From: JAHECQ01 sp963775125
GTDB taxonomy: Bacteria; Actinomycetota; Acidimicrobiia; Acidimicrobiales; SZUA-35
Length of the DNA: 64,000 nucleotides
Reading direction: 5' to 3'
Assembly: GCA_963775125.1 (NCBI GenBank)
Contig: CAVZHQ010000005.1
Location: 509,136-573,135 of the forward strand
Below the pieces are notes generated by a model. The model was not told the DNA's origin, did no database searches, and saw only the letters and a list, made by a program, of their open reading frames with translations. Positions 37,891 to 47,354 of the stretch are shown piece by piece (the first letter of the stretch is position 1; each line of letters starts with the position of its first letter). The translations under genes were made by a program, and so were the position numbers.

Positions 37891-38785
37891 CCTCGCCGCA
37901 GTCGAGATTGCCGTCGTTGGCAGCATCAACCTCGACATCTCGATTCCGGTTCGGGACCTGCCCTTGCCGGGCGAGACGGTGCTCGGTGGTGACGCCCTCT
38001 GGTCCCCGGGCGGTAAAGGCGCGAACCAGGCGGTAGGTGCGGCCCGGCTCGGCCGATCGGTCGCCATGGTCGGCTGTGTCGGCGACGACGCCGCCGGAGA
38101 TCAGCTGCTTGCGGCTCTCGTTTCCGACCGGATCTCGATCGTCGCGGTTCGCCGGTTGATCGATGTGCCGACCGGCCTGGCGACCATTGCCGTTTCGGAC
38201 GCCGGTGAGAACAGCATCGTCGTCAGCCCGGGCGCCAATGCCCGATTGGACGCGGCCCACGTGACGGAATGGATCGACCGTCTGTCGCCGCGCGCCGTGC
38301 TGACCCAGTTCGAGGTCCCACCCGAGGCAGTCGCTGCCATCGCGGGTCGCGCCGGGCTCCTCGTGGTCAATCCGGCCCCGGCACGCCAACTCGACCCCGA
38401 GGTGCTGGCGGCCATCGATGTCCTGGTCCCCAACAAGGGCGAGCTCGCCGTGCTGGCGTCGTCGTCTGTGGCCGAGACCATCGACGAGGTTGCCGATCAG
38501 GCTCGTGCGCTCGGTGTGGCCCGGGTGGTCGTGACGCTCGGCGGAGAAGGGGCCCTGGTCGTCGATCGGGCAGGGTCGCCGTCGGTGGTGCACGTACCGA
38601 TCGTGCCGGTTGCGGTGGTCGACACCACGGCCGCCGGGGACTCGTTCTGCGCGGCGTTGGTCGACGCGTTGCTCGACGACGCCAACTTGGTCGACGCCAC
38701 CCGATGGGCCGCACGGGTGGCGGCCGTCACCGTTGGTCGCCGGGGAGCCCAACAGTCGCTCCCCAAGCGAAGCGAGGTTCGCTGA
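37874..38785 (+). CDS. rbsK: Ribokinase (PfkB family)
   Basis: Phosphorylates ribose, or a similar sugar, with ATP. About 303 residues from the TTG at 37874, which overlaps the lipoprotein gene; an ATG at 37844 is possible. Motifs: EIAVVGSINLDISI, LGGDALWSPGGKGANQAVGA (substrate-binding GGKGANQA), GLLVVNPAPA, LVPNKGELAVLA and the ATP-site/catalytic-base segment VDTTAAGDSFCAALVDAL. No ribose transporter is adjacent, so the in vivo substrate could be another pentose or nucleoside-derived sugar. Confidence 0.85.
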   Translation: MASNSDLAAVEIAVVGSINLDISIPVRDLPLPGETVLGGDALWSPGGKGANQAVGAARLGRSVAMVGCVGDDAAGDQLLAALVSDRISIVAVRRLIDVPTGLATIAVSDAGENSIVVSPGANARLDAAHVTEWIDRLSPRAVLTQFEVPPEAVAAIAGRAGLLVVNPAPARQLDPEVLAAIDVLVPNKGELAVLASSSVAETIDEVADQARALGVARVVVTLGGEGALVVDRAGSPSVVHVPIVPVAVVDTTAAGDSFCAALVDALLDDANLVDATRWAARVAAVTVGRRGAQQSLPKRSEVR

Positions 38786-38803
38786 CGACCCGGCATCCTG
38801 GAA

Positions 38804-38834
38804 CGCTGTCTATTGGACAGCGCTGTCTATTGGA
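38804..38834. repeat. Tandem 14-bp repeat at the rbsK/galE convergent end
   Basis: CGCTGTCTATTGGA occurs at 38804-38817 and 38821-38834 (period 17). The second copy contains the galE stop codon (on the minus strand, CCAATAG), so a duplication of the galE end is likely. Confidence 0.7.
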
Positions 38835-39873
38835 AGCCTTCGGGATGGCGGGACTGCCAGCGCCAGGCGTCGCGGAGCATCGCTTCGAGTGACCGGTCGG
38901 CCCGCCAGCCCAGCTCATCGTTGGCCAAGCTCGGTTCGGCCAAGCTGACGGCGATGTCACCCGGACGACGTTCGACGACAGAGTAAGGAATCTCCACGCC
39001 GCTGACCTCGGCAGCAGTGCGGATGATGTCGAGCACCGATGCGCCGACTCCGGTCCCGAGGTTGTAGACCTTGCAGCCGTCGTCGGGCCGGTCGAGCGCA
39101 GCGACATGCCCGAACGCCAGATCGATGACATGGATGTAGTCACGAACGCCGGTCCCGTCGTGGGTCTCGTAGTCGGTCCCGAAGACGCGCACCTCGGGGC
39201 GGCGACCCACGGCCACCTGCATGACGAACGGGACGAGGTTGTTCGGCACCCCCGTCGGATCTTCGCCGAGATCGCCGCTGGGGTGGGCGCCGACCGGGTT
39301 GAAGTAGCGGAGCAAGGTGATCCGCCAGCGGGAGTCGGACGCTGCGAGGTCGGCGCAGATCTGCTCGATCATCAGTTTCGTGCGCCCGTACGGGTTCGTG
39401 GCGCCGGTGGGTGCCGTCTCGGGGATCGGCACGATCTGGGGGTCGCCGTAGACCGTGGCCGACGAACTGAAGACCAACTCGAACACCTCGTGGGTGGCCA
39501 TGGCCTCGAGGAGGTTCATCGTGGAGATGAGGTTCGTCCGGTAGTACCGAAGTGGCTCGTCGACCGACTCACCGACCGCCTTGAGGCCGGCGAAATGAAT
39601 GACCGCGTCGATGGCGTAGGACGCGAAGAGATCGTTGACTGCATCGAGATCGGTGAGATCCACCTCGACCAGGCTCACCGGCCTCCCGGTGAGGCTGGAC
39701 ACCGCGTCGACCGCCAGCGGGGAACTGTTGACGAAGTTGTCGGCGATGATGACCTTGAAGCCCCGTTCCAACAGCGCGACGGCAGTGTGGCTACCGATGT
39801 AGCCGGCGCCGCCGGTGACCAGCACGGTTCGATCGTTGGAGCGGTCGGAGGTGCGATTGTTGCCCGTGGTCAT
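38827..39873 (-). CDS. galE: UDP-glucose 4-epimerase
   Basis: 348 residues from the ATG at 39873 (MTTGNNRTSD). An extended SDR: TVLVTGGAGYIGSHTAVALL binds NAD, IHFAGLKAVGESV is GalE-typical, FSSSATVYGD carries the catalytic Ser/Thr, and NPYGRTKLMIE has the YxxxK. Also RYFNPVGAHPSGDLGEDP and RDYIHVIDLA. Interconverts UDP-glucose and UDP-galactose for cell-surface glycans. Confidence 0.93.
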   Translation of the reverse strand: MTTGNNRTSDRSNDRTVLVTGGAGYIGSHTAVALLERGFKVIIADNFVNSSPLAVDAVSSLTGRPVSLVEVDLTDLDAVNDLFASYAIDAVIHFAGLKAVGESVDEPLRYYRTNLISTMNLLEAMATHEVFELVFSSSATVYGDPQIVPIPETAPTGATNPYGRTKLMIEQICADLAASDSRWRITLLRYFNPVGAHPSGDLGEDPTGVPNNLVPFVMQVAVGRRPEVRVFGTDYETHDGTGVRDYIHVIDLAFGHVAALDRPDDGCKVYNLGTGVGASVLDIIRTAAEVSGVEIPYSVVERRPGDIAVSLAEPSLANDELGWRADRSLEAMLRDAWRWQSRHPEGFQ

Positions 39874-39961
39874 CGGGCCCACCGTACCGAACATCAGCCC
39901 GCAGCCGGACGAACCTGGCTAGGGTGCAGGAGCTTCCCGCCAGTGCAGAGAGGTTCCAAAC

Positions 39962-40586
39962 GTGAGCGACACTCCAGGTCAGCCGGCCCCCGGCTGGTAC
40001 TACGCCCAAGGCGATCCGGCCAACACCCAGCGTTACTGGGACGGCAGTAGTTGGCAGGGTGGGCCGCAACCCATCGCCACCCCCGGCAACCCGATGCAGA
40101 ACCCGATCGGCTACGGCGTCGGCACGTCGAGCGACGGAGAACCTTGGCCGAACCCCTGGCCCGCACTTGGTGCCCGCATCATCGACGCCATCATCTGGAT
40201 CTTCATCTTCATGATCCTGGCGGTGACCCTCGGCGGAGGTTCCGCCGCAGTCGGCAACAGCGACTTCGGCGGACGGCGCCTGGATTCGCGGGCGTCCTCG
40301 GAACGCTCATCACCTCGGCGTACGAGGTGTTGATGGTGGCCAACAAGGGTGGCACCGTTGGCAAGCTGGCTCCTCGGATCTGAAGGTGGTCAAGGAGGAC
40401 GGCTCGCCCGCCGATCTGCAGACGGCAATCATGCGAATCGTCACCAACCTGGTTGGCATCGTTCCGGTCATCGGTGGCTTCATCAGCGCCCTCGTAGGCC
40501 TGGCATCGATCGTGATGATCTTCACCGATGCCCGCAAACAGACCGTGTGGGACAAGGTCGCGAAGACCATCGTCGTCAAGCGTTGA
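39962..40586 (+). CDS. DUF2510 + RDD-family membrane protein, two frameshifts
   Basis: Starts GTG at 39962. N-terminal APGWYYAQGDPANTQRYWDG is a DUF2510 motif, followed by the RDD domain: NPWPALGARIIDAIIWIFIF, then after a break near 40275 EVLMVANKGGTVGKLA, and after a second break near 40370 LKVVKEDGSPADLQTAIMRI and FTDARKQTVWDKVAKTIVVK. The reassembled ~205-residue protein has about three membrane helices. RDD proteins have been linked to ion exchange, but no specific role can be given here. Confidence 0.75.
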
Positions 40587-40680
40587 GCGAACCCGATTTG
40601 GATTTCGCGTAAAGCGTGCCATCCTGGTGTGTGGCCCGCTCTGGTTCCACCAGCGCCCAACAAACCTTTCGAGGACACAA

Positions 40681-41160
40681 ATGACGTTCAAGACCGGCGA
40701 CCGTGTTGTCTACCCCCACCACGGCGCGGCGATCATCGAGAAAACCGAGATGATCGAACTCAACGGCGAGAAGAAGAAGTACTTCGTTCTGAAGACCGCC
40801 CACGACGAACTGACGGTCCGGGTGCCGGTCGACAAAGTCGACGAGGTCGGCATGCGTCCTCCCATCAGCCTCGAGGACGTCGAAGACCTCTTCGTCCTCC
40901 TGAGCAAGAAGGACGTTCGCGAACCTGCCAACTGGAGCCGGCGGTTCAAGAACCACCAAGAGAAGCTCAAGTCGGGCGACGTGTACCAGGTGGCTGAAGT
41001 CGTCAGGAACCTGGCCCTGCGTGATGCAGCCAAGGGGTTGTCGGCCGGCGAGAAGAACATGTACACCAAGGCTCGCAAGGTGCTGGTGTCCGAGCTGTCG
41101 TTCGCACTCGACGTGTCCGAGGACGACGCCATGGCCCAGGTCGAAAAGCAGCTCGCCTAG
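40681..41160 (+). CDS. carD: CarD-family RNA-polymerase-binding regulator
   Basis: 159 residues. The N-terminal Tudor-like RNA-polymerase-interaction domain (FKTGDRVVYPHHGAAIIEKT) is followed by a helical C-terminal DNA-binding domain (NWSRRFKNHQEKLKSGDVYQ, KMYTKAR-like NMYTKARKVLVSEL). CarD stabilises open complexes at rRNA and many other promoters and is essential in mycobacteria. The helical part includes the conserved Trp (ANWSRR) that wedges into the promoter minor groove. Confidence 0.94.
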   Translation: MTFKTGDRVVYPHHGAAIIEKTEMIELNGEKKKYFVLKTAHDELTVRVPVDKVDEVGMRPPISLEDVEDLFVLLSKKDVREPANWSRRFKNHQEKLKSGDVYQVAEVVRNLALRDAAKGLSAGEKNMYTKARKVLVSELSFALDVSEDDAMAQVEKQLA

Positions 41161-41999
41161 GTCCTCCCGAATCCCAGCAGGTCGAGCATCGACTCGGGGA
41201 ACGAGAAGTCGCCGCGGGCCAGCCGAGCGGCGCGTTCGGTGTTGACCGGATCGAAGCGCCGGTCGGTCCATCCGTCCCAGGGTCCTTCGACAATGGCATC
41301 GGGGTCGCCGTCGGCGTCGACGCACGCGCGCAGATAGCCAGCGAGTTCACGCAGGTCTCGTGATCCGCCGATCGAGCCGTGACCCGGAACGATGGTGCCG
41401 GCGAGCGCTTCGATCGCTTCGAGCGACCGAATCCAGTCCGAGGCGTTGCCGAGCACCAATGGGGTGACGCCGAAGCTGGCCAACGCCCCGGCGAAGACGG
41501 CATCGGTTCCCGGCACGTGAACCACCAAATTGGCGAGGGACTCGCCCGGCAACACCAACCCGCATGCCGCAGGGGTGATCCAGGCCTCATCGGTGATGGT
41601 GTGCGTGGCCGGTCGGGTGGCGAATTCGTCGTGGTAGTCGCCGGCAAACTGGGGGAGCAGGGCACGCAGCGCCATCGGGTTCACCGGTTCGTCGAGTTCC
41701 TCGCTGGTTTCGTCACTGGCATAGAACGCCGCCTGGCGAAAGGCGTCGGTTCCGCCGGCGAAGGGAATCCGGCTCGAGGTCACCACCACCCGGCGGATCG
41801 GCAACGCAAGTTCGCTCGTGAGCTCCAAGATGCGTTCGCGGATCTCGGCACCCTCAGCCGGGGTGGCCGAAGTGTCGATGACGGTCAGACCATCGGCGTC
41901 GATGACCAACCCGACGTTCGCGTGCCCGAACCCACGTTGCGGGTTCAGGAACGCAAACACTCCCTGGCCGATCTCGACCAGATGGTGGGCTGAACTCAT
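41157..41999 (-). CDS. Degenerate metallo-beta-lactamase-fold protein
   Basis: 280 residues from the ATG at 41999, which overlaps the aminotransferase stop (ATGA). The fold is visible (HHLVEIGQGVFAFLNPQRGF, NVGLVIDADGLTVIDTSATP, IVPGHGSIGG near the C-terminus), but the metal-binding HxHxDH site is replaced: RRVVVTSSRIPFAGGTDAFR has no His. It is therefore unlikely to bind the usual two zinc ions. It is co-transcribed after the class III aminotransferase. Confidence 0.7.
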   Translation of the reverse strand: MSSAHHLVEIGQGVFAFLNPQRGFGHANVGLVIDADGLTVIDTSATPAEGAEIRERILELTSELALPIRRVVVTSSRIPFAGGTDAFRQAAFYASDETSEELDEPVNPMALRALLPQFAGDYHDEFATRPATHTITDEAWITPAACGLVLPGESLANLVVHVPGTDAVFAGALASFGVTPLVLGNASDWIRSLEAIEALAGTIVPGHGSIGGSRDLRELAGYLRACVDADGDPDAIVEGPWDGWTDRRFDPVNTERAARLARGDFSFPESMLDLLGFGRT

Positions 42000-43249
42000 C
42001 GAATGCGGGCGAGCGCCGCGTCGATCGACTCGAGCGTCACGTCGGCCAAGCGATCGATCTCGGAGTCGGCAATGGTGAAACCGGGCCCGAACAGCAACGC
42101 ATCGGGGACGGGCCCCGATCCGGCCGGGTAGATCCAGCAGTCCCGGGCCAGCGCCTCCTCGACGACCAGCGGCGTCAACGCCCCGTCGAACGAAGCCCCG
42201 TTCGAACGATCCTTGACCAGTTCGACGCCGAGGAGCAGGCCGAGCCCGCGGACTTCGGCCACGTTCGGATGGTCGGCCAAGCGCTCTTCGAGCGCGGCCC
42301 GGAGGTGGTCCCCCATGGTCGCGGCGCGAGCGACGAGGTCCTCGTCCTCCAGGATCTGGAGCGTGCGGTCGGCGATGGTGCAGGCCAGGTCGTTGCCGCT
42401 GAAGGTGAAGTACATGACGTTCGTGCCGATGAGTGGGGCGACCACGGCGTCGGTCGCAAAGACACCTCCAATGGCGGCGTAGCCCCCGGCCAGACCCTTC
42501 GAGCCGACGAGAATGTCGGGCGTGACCGACCAATGGTCGACGCCGAACTTGCGGCCCGTTCGACCGACGCCCGACATGACTTCGTCGGCGATGAGCAGGA
42601 TGTCGTGCTCGGTGCAGAAGGCCCGGAGCTTGGGCCAGTAGTCGTCGGGCGAGACGATCGCCGCCCCGGACGCACCGATCACCGGTTCGAGGATGAGACC
42701 CCCGATGGTGGCAGGGTCCTCGGCCTCGATGGTCTTGATGACTTGGTCGGCGTCGTAGGCGTCGACCTTCGGCAGATCGAGCAGGAGAGGTCCGAACGCG
42801 GCGCGCCGGCGGTCGTGGTTGGCGACGGCAAGGGAAGCGAGCGTCGCTCCGTGATAGGAGATGTTGCGACCGACGACCCGCCACTTGTCGGGATGCCCTT
42901 TGGCGAGGTGGTACTGACGAACGATGCGCATGGCCGTGTCGACCGATTCCGAACCACCTCCGACGAACAGCGCTCGGGTGAGCCCGGGTGGCAGCCACCG
43001 GTCGACCAGGCGTTCGACGAGGCGAATGCGGGAGGGCGTTGCGAAGACCGGCACGACGTACCCGGGAAGTGCCGACGCTGCCGCCTCGGCGATCTCGGGT
43101 CTCCCGTAGCCAATGTTGTTGACAACGGCACCCCCGGCGCCATCGAGGATGCGGCGACCGTCGTGGGTGATCAGGTGGTTGCCCTGGGCATCGACGATGG
43201 TCAGCGGCGGATGGCCGGGGATGAACGGAAACCTGTCGGCGTTCTCCAT
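41996..43249 (-). CDS. Class III aminotransferase
   Basis: 417 residues, PLP-dependent. DGRRILDGAGGAVVNNIGYG, ALFVGGGSESVDTAMRIVRQ, SYHGATLASLA, ILLIADEVMSGVGRTGRKFG and the PLP lysine in DILVGSKGLAGGY show the ornithine/omega-aminotransferase group. Exact substrate not predictable; an amine or beta-amino-acid transaminase is likely. Confidence 0.85.
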   Translation of the reverse strand: MENADRFPFIPGHPPLTIVDAQGNHLITHDGRRILDGAGGAVVNNIGYGRPEIAEAAASALPGYVVPVFATPSRIRLVERLVDRWLPPGLTRALFVGGGSESVDTAMRIVRQYHLAKGHPDKWRVVGRNISYHGATLASLAVANHDRRRAAFGPLLLDLPKVDAYDADQVIKTIEAEDPATIGGLILEPVIGASGAAIVSPDDYWPKLRAFCTEHDILLIADEVMSGVGRTGRKFGVDHWSVTPDILVGSKGLAGGYAAIGGVFATDAVVAPLIGTNVMYFTFSGNDLACTIADRTLQILEDEDLVARAATMGDHLRAALEERLADHPNVAEVRGLGLLLGVELVKDRSNGASFDGALTPLVVEEALARDCWIYPAGSGPVPDALLFGPGFTIADSEIDRLADVTLESIDAALARIR

Positions 43250-43319
43250 GGGCGCAAACTAGCTGACGGCAGGCCCGTGACGGCGGGGCGCCCCCGAACA
43301 CTGGGGTAACCTCGGCAGG

Positions 43320-45110
43320 GTGACTGACTACGCGCCACCACTTCGTGACATCCGGTTCGTTCTCGACGAGGTCGCCGACCTACCCGGACTCCTCGCCGCC
43401 GAGCGGTTCAACCACGTCGACCTCGACACGGTCCATCTCGTGCTCGAGGAGGTCGGGCGGTTCATGGCCGAAGTCGTCGCTCCCACCAACCGCATCGGCG
43501 ATCAGGAAGGTGCCGTCTGGCACCCAGACGGCAGCGTCACCTTGCCCGCTCCGTTCAAGCAGGCGTACGACCGGATGGTCGAAGCCGGCTACGGCGCCAT
43601 CCCCTTCGATCCCGATTTCGGTGGCGGCGGCTTCCCGTGGGTCAGCGCCTTGGCCATCCAGGAGATGCTCACCAGCGCCAACATGGCCTTCTCGTTGTGG
43701 TCGTTGCTCACCCAGGGAGCCATCGACGCCATCGCACACCACGGCTCGGCCGAGCAGAAGGCCATGTACCTGCCCAAGATGCTCACGGGGCAATGGACCG
43801 GCACCATGAACCTGACCGAGCCCCACGCCGGGTCCGATGTCGGCGCGCTCACGTCGAAGGCCGAACCCGTCGGTGACGGATCGTGGCGAATCTCGGGTCA
43901 GAAGATCTTCATCACCTACGGCGAACAGGATCTCTCGGAGAACATCGTCCACCTCGTGCTGGCCCGCACGCCGGGAGCGCCTCCGGGAACCCGCGGGATC
44001 TCGATGTTCCTGGTGCCCAAGTTCCTGGTCAACCCCGACGGTTCGCTCGGCGAACGAAACGATGTCACCTGCGTTTCGATCGAGCACAAGCTCGGCATCC
44101 ACGGCAGCCCCACGTGCGTCCTCAGCTACGGCGAACAGGGCGGCGCCATCGGTTGGCTCGTCGGCGACGAAGGCCAGGGCATGCGGAACATGTTCACCAT
44201 GATGAACAACGCCCGGTTGTCGGTCGGTCTCGAAGGTCTGGCCCTGGCCGAGCGGGCGTTCCAGCAGGCGCTCCACTACGCCCAGGACCGGGTCCAGGGC
44301 ACGGCGATCGGTGCCGCCAAAGGGGCCAACAGCCCCATCATCGAACACGCCGACGTTCGCCGCATGCTCATGACGCAGCGAGCATGGATCGACGCCATGC
44401 GCTGCCTCATCTACACCAACGGGGCCGCGCTCGACCGTGCGGCGGCCGCCGAGGGCGAAGAGCGCCAACACCACCAGGAGCTGGCCGATCTGCTCATCCC
44501 TCTGTCGAAGGGCCTGTGCACCGACATCGGGAACGAGATGACCTCCCTCGCCGTGCAGATCCATGGCGGCATGGGCTTCGTCGAGGAAACCGGCATCGCC
44601 CAGCACTTCCGGGACATTCGCATCGCCGCCATCTACGAAGGCACCAACGGGATCCAGGCCGCCGATCTGGTTGCTCGCAAACTGCCGATGCGCGGCGGTC
44701 AGGTCCTGGTCGAACTCCTGGCCTCGTGTGAGGAGACCGCGGCCGGTTTGGCGAAGAACCCGGACCTCGGTTTGTTCGGCGCCAACCTACTGGCGGGCCT
44801 TGGTGCAGCGCGTGAAGCCACAGGGTGGCTCGCAAGCCACGCATCGGAACCGAACCAGGTGCTGGCCGCCTCGGCGCCGTACCTGCGCCTGCTCGGCACC
44901 GTGGTGTGCGGTGGTCTCCTCGGCAAGGCGGCACTGGCCGCGGCGGACAGCGGCTCAGATGCAGGCGCCGACACCGACTTCTATCGAGCGAAGGTGATCT
45001 CGGCGAAGTACTTCGGCGAGCAGATCCTCCCCACGGCGGCCGGGCTCCTCGGAGCGGTGACCGCAGGCGCCGACGACCTCTTCGCCCTCACCCCGCAACA
45101 GCTCGGCTGA
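43320..45110 (+). CDS. Acyl-CoA dehydrogenase (long form)
   Basis: 596 residues from the GTG at 43320. N-terminal helical domain, middle beta domain (WTGTMNLTEPHAGSDVGALT, ISGQKIFITYGEQD), C-terminal helices with catalytic Glu in IAAIYEGTNGIQAADLVARK, and an extra C-terminal domain of ~120 residues typical of the long FadE5-like class. Uses FAD to make trans-2-enoyl-CoA in beta-oxidation. Intact. Confidence 0.92.
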   Translation: MTDYAPPLRDIRFVLDEVADLPGLLAAERFNHVDLDTVHLVLEEVGRFMAEVVAPTNRIGDQEGAVWHPDGSVTLPAPFKQAYDRMVEAGYGAIPFDPDFGGGGFPWVSALAIQEMLTSANMAFSLWSLLTQGAIDAIAHHGSAEQKAMYLPKMLTGQWTGTMNLTEPHAGSDVGALTSKAEPVGDGSWRISGQKIFITYGEQDLSENIVHLVLARTPGAPPGTRGISMFLVPKFLVNPDGSLGERNDVTCVSIEHKLGIHGSPTCVLSYGEQGGAIGWLVGDEGQGMRNMFTMMNNARLSVGLEGLALAERAFQQALHYAQDRVQGTAIGAAKGANSPIIEHADVRRMLMTQRAWIDAMRCLIYTNGAALDRAAAAEGEERQHHQELADLLIPLSKGLCTDIGNEMTSLAVQIHGGMGFVEETGIAQHFRDIRIAAIYEGTNGIQAADLVARKLPMRGGQVLVELLASCEETAAGLAKNPDLGLFGANLLAGLGAAREATGWLASHASEPNQVLAASAPYLRLLGTVVCGGLLGKAALAAADSGSDAGADTDFYRAKVISAKYFGEQILPTAAGLLGAVTAGADDLFALTPQQLG

Positions 45111-45146
45111 CGGAAGGATCGCCCGCTCACGCGGGTTGGTAACCAC

Positions 45147-45980
45147 GTGTCTGTTCTCACCCGCCTACCAGCCGGCCTCATCGCCACGCTGCCCGCACCG
45201 CCGACCGATCGGCTGGAAATCGGCCCTCTGACCTTCCGCCTCTATGGGCTGATGATCGCCTTGGGCGTCGTCGCCGCGGTCGAGATCGGGCGGCGCCGAT
45301 GGGCGTCGAAGGGCGGCAACCCCGACGACATCGCCGAGATTGCCACGCGGGCCGTACCCGCCGGCCTCATCGGCGCCCGCGCCTATCACGTGCTCACCGA
45401 CTGGACGGCCTACCGAGGTCGATGGATCGAGGCGCTCTACATCTGGAAGGGCGGGCTCGGGATCCCCGGCGGTCTGTTGGCCGGTGTCGCCGTCGGGATC
45501 TGGTATGCCCGCCGTCAGGGCTGGAACGTGACATCGCTCATCGACGCGGTGATCCCGGGCATCCCGGTGGCCCAGGCCATCGGTCGCATCGGCAACTGGT
45601 TCAATCAGGAGATCTACGGACGCCCGACCGACTTGCCGTGGGGGCTCGAGGTCGACGGTCTCGACCAGCCGGTCCATCCGACCTTCCTCTACGAAGGGCT
45701 CTGGAACCTGGCGATTGCCGGATCGTTGATCTACGCGGACAAACGCCGGTGGCTCAAGCCCGGTCAGATGCTGCCCATCTGGATCGTCGGCTACGGGGTG
45801 GGCCGGTTCCTGGTCGAGGCCATGCGCACGGACGCCGCGACCGAACTCGCCGGCATCCGGGTGAATCACTGGGTCAGCGGAGCAGCTGTCGTCCTCGGGC
45901 TGGCGTGGTTCGTACTCCTAGGGCGCGAGCGCCGCGCCGGCGACCGGGACCTCGATGCGCTTGATGTCGAGACCGAGTGA
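45147..45980 (+). CDS. lgt: Prolipoprotein diacylglyceryl transferase
   Basis: 277 residues, about seven membrane helices. The signature GRIGNWFNQEIYGRPTDLPW is decisive; LTFRLYGLMIALGVV and a GGLGIPGGLLAG motif precede it, and HPTFLYEGLWNL follows. It adds diacylglycerol to the lipobox Cys; a client in this window is the lipoprotein at 36.9 kb. The last 63 bases overlap the convergent murA end, with no frame conflict. Confidence 0.93.
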   Translation: MSVLTRLPAGLIATLPAPPTDRLEIGPLTFRLYGLMIALGVVAAVEIGRRRWASKGGNPDDIAEIATRAVPAGLIGARAYHVLTDWTAYRGRWIEALYIWKGGLGIPGGLLAGVAVGIWYARRQGWNVTSLIDAVIPGIPVAQAIGRIGNWFNQEIYGRPTDLPWGLEVDGLDQPVHPTFLYEGLWNLAIAGSLIYADKRRWLKPGQMLPIWIVGYGVGRFLVEAMRTDAATELAGIRVNHWVSGAAVVLGLAWFVLLGRERRAGDRDLDALDVETE

Positions 45981-47285
45981 GGCGAAGTTCTCGATGGGTT
46001 GGTTGTAGCCCCGATCGAGGTGATGGGTGCCAGTGATGGTGGTGGCCCCCTCGGCGGCCGCCGCCGCCAGGACATAGGCAAACCCGCCGCGGATGTCGGG
46101 CACCTCGACCTCGGTGCCGTGCAGCGGTTGGCCACCACGAACGATGGCCGAACAAGGCGTTGCGCTGCCGACGAATCGACTTTGGATACTGCCGAGCGGG
46201 TTGTTGTAGAGCTCGATCTGGGCGCCCATCTTCTTCAGTGCCGGCACATAGGTGAAGCGGTTCTCGTACACCGTTTCGTACATCACCGACAGACCGTCGC
46301 ATTGGGTGAACAGCGCGACCATCGGTGACTGCCAGTCGGTCATGAAACCCGGATGGGTGTCGGTCTCGACCGCTGCTGGGGTCAGGTTCTCGGCCCACGC
46401 GCTCACTGACGAGTCGGTGATCTCGAAACGGGCACCCATACCGCTGAGCGTCGAGATGGCGGTGACCAGGCGTTCCTGGCTGCACCCATGCACCCGAACC
46501 TCACCACCGGTGATGAGTCCGGCGACCAAGTACGAGAAGGCCTCGATGCGGTCGCCCTTGAGGTGATGGGCCGCTCCACTCAGCTCGGCGACGCCTTCGA
46601 TGATGATGCGACGATCGGGCCGCAGCTCGATGCGGGCCCCCATGCGTTGCAGGAACAACGCCAGTTCGATCACCTCGGGTTCGGTGGCTGCGTTGTCCAA
46701 GACCGTCCGGCCTTCGGCGAGGCAGGCGGTGAGCAGCACCGTCTCGGTGGCGCCCACCGATGGGTAGGGAAGTTCGATGTGGGCGCCCCGAAGGCGGGTG
46801 GCCTTGGCTTCCATGCCCTCTTCGGTCAGGGTGATCTCGGCTCCCATCCTGGTGAGCGCATCGACGTGGAAGTCGATGGGGCGGGAACCGATGTCGTCGC
46901 CGCCGACCAACGGCACGAACGCCTCGCCCACCCGATGCAACAACGGCCCGACCATGAGGATGGGGATGCGGTTCATGCCGCTGAAGCGAACCGGCACCCT
47001 GCTGCTACTGAGCGACGAGCTGTCGACGGTGGCGACGCCGTTGCGGAGTTCGACCTCGCAGCCCAGGGCGCGCAACATGTTGGCGGTGATGTCGACATCG
47101 CCGATGTCGGGGCAGTTGCTGATGGTCGACGGGGTCAGCCCCAACAGTCCAGCAACCAGATGCTTGGTGACCGCGTTCTTGGAGCCGCGCACGGCGACGT
47201 CGCCTCGAAGCGGGCCGACGGGATTGACCACCCATGCCGGTGTCATCACGGGCTCTGACTTCTCTGTTGTCGGTTGACCACTCAC
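45918..47285 (-). CDS. murA: UDP-N-acetylglucosamine 1-carboxyvinyltransferase
   Basis: First committed step of peptidoglycan synthesis. 455 residues from GTG 47285 (AGGAT nine bases before; ATG 47246 also possible). VRGSKNAVTKHLVAGLL carries the essential Lys; NAATEPEVIELALFLQRMGA, ALFTQCDGLSVMYETVYENR and RGGFAYVLAAAAAEG fit MurA. The active-site loop reads VGGDDIGSRP, placing Asp 130 where E. coli has Cys 115, the fosfomycin target. The Asp form is known in M. tuberculosis and is active and fosfomycin-insensitive. Confidence 0.93.
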   Translation of the reverse strand: MSGQPTTEKSEPVMTPAWVVNPVGPLRGDVAVRGSKNAVTKHLVAGLLGLTPSTISNCPDIGDVDITANMLRALGCEVELRNGVATVDSSSLSSSRVPVRFSGMNRIPILMVGPLLHRVGEAFVPLVGGDDIGSRPIDFHVDALTRMGAEITLTEEGMEAKATRLRGAHIELPYPSVGATETVLLTACLAEGRTVLDNAATEPEVIELALFLQRMGARIELRPDRRIIIEGVAELSGAAHHLKGDRIEAFSYLVAGLITGGEVRVHGCSQERLVTAISTLSGMGARFEITDSSVSAWAENLTPAAVETDTHPGFMTDWQSPMVALFTQCDGLSVMYETVYENRFTYVPALKKMGAQIELYNNPLGSIQSRFVGSATPCSAIVRGGQPLHGTEVEVPDIRGGFAYVLAAAAAEGATTITGTHHLDRGYNQPIENFASLGLDIKRIEVPVAGAALAP

Positions 47286-47354
47286 GGGCGCCGATCCTAC
47301 TGCGCGGTAACGCGCGCTCGCTGGCGTGCACTCCCAAACGGGACGAACCCGACC

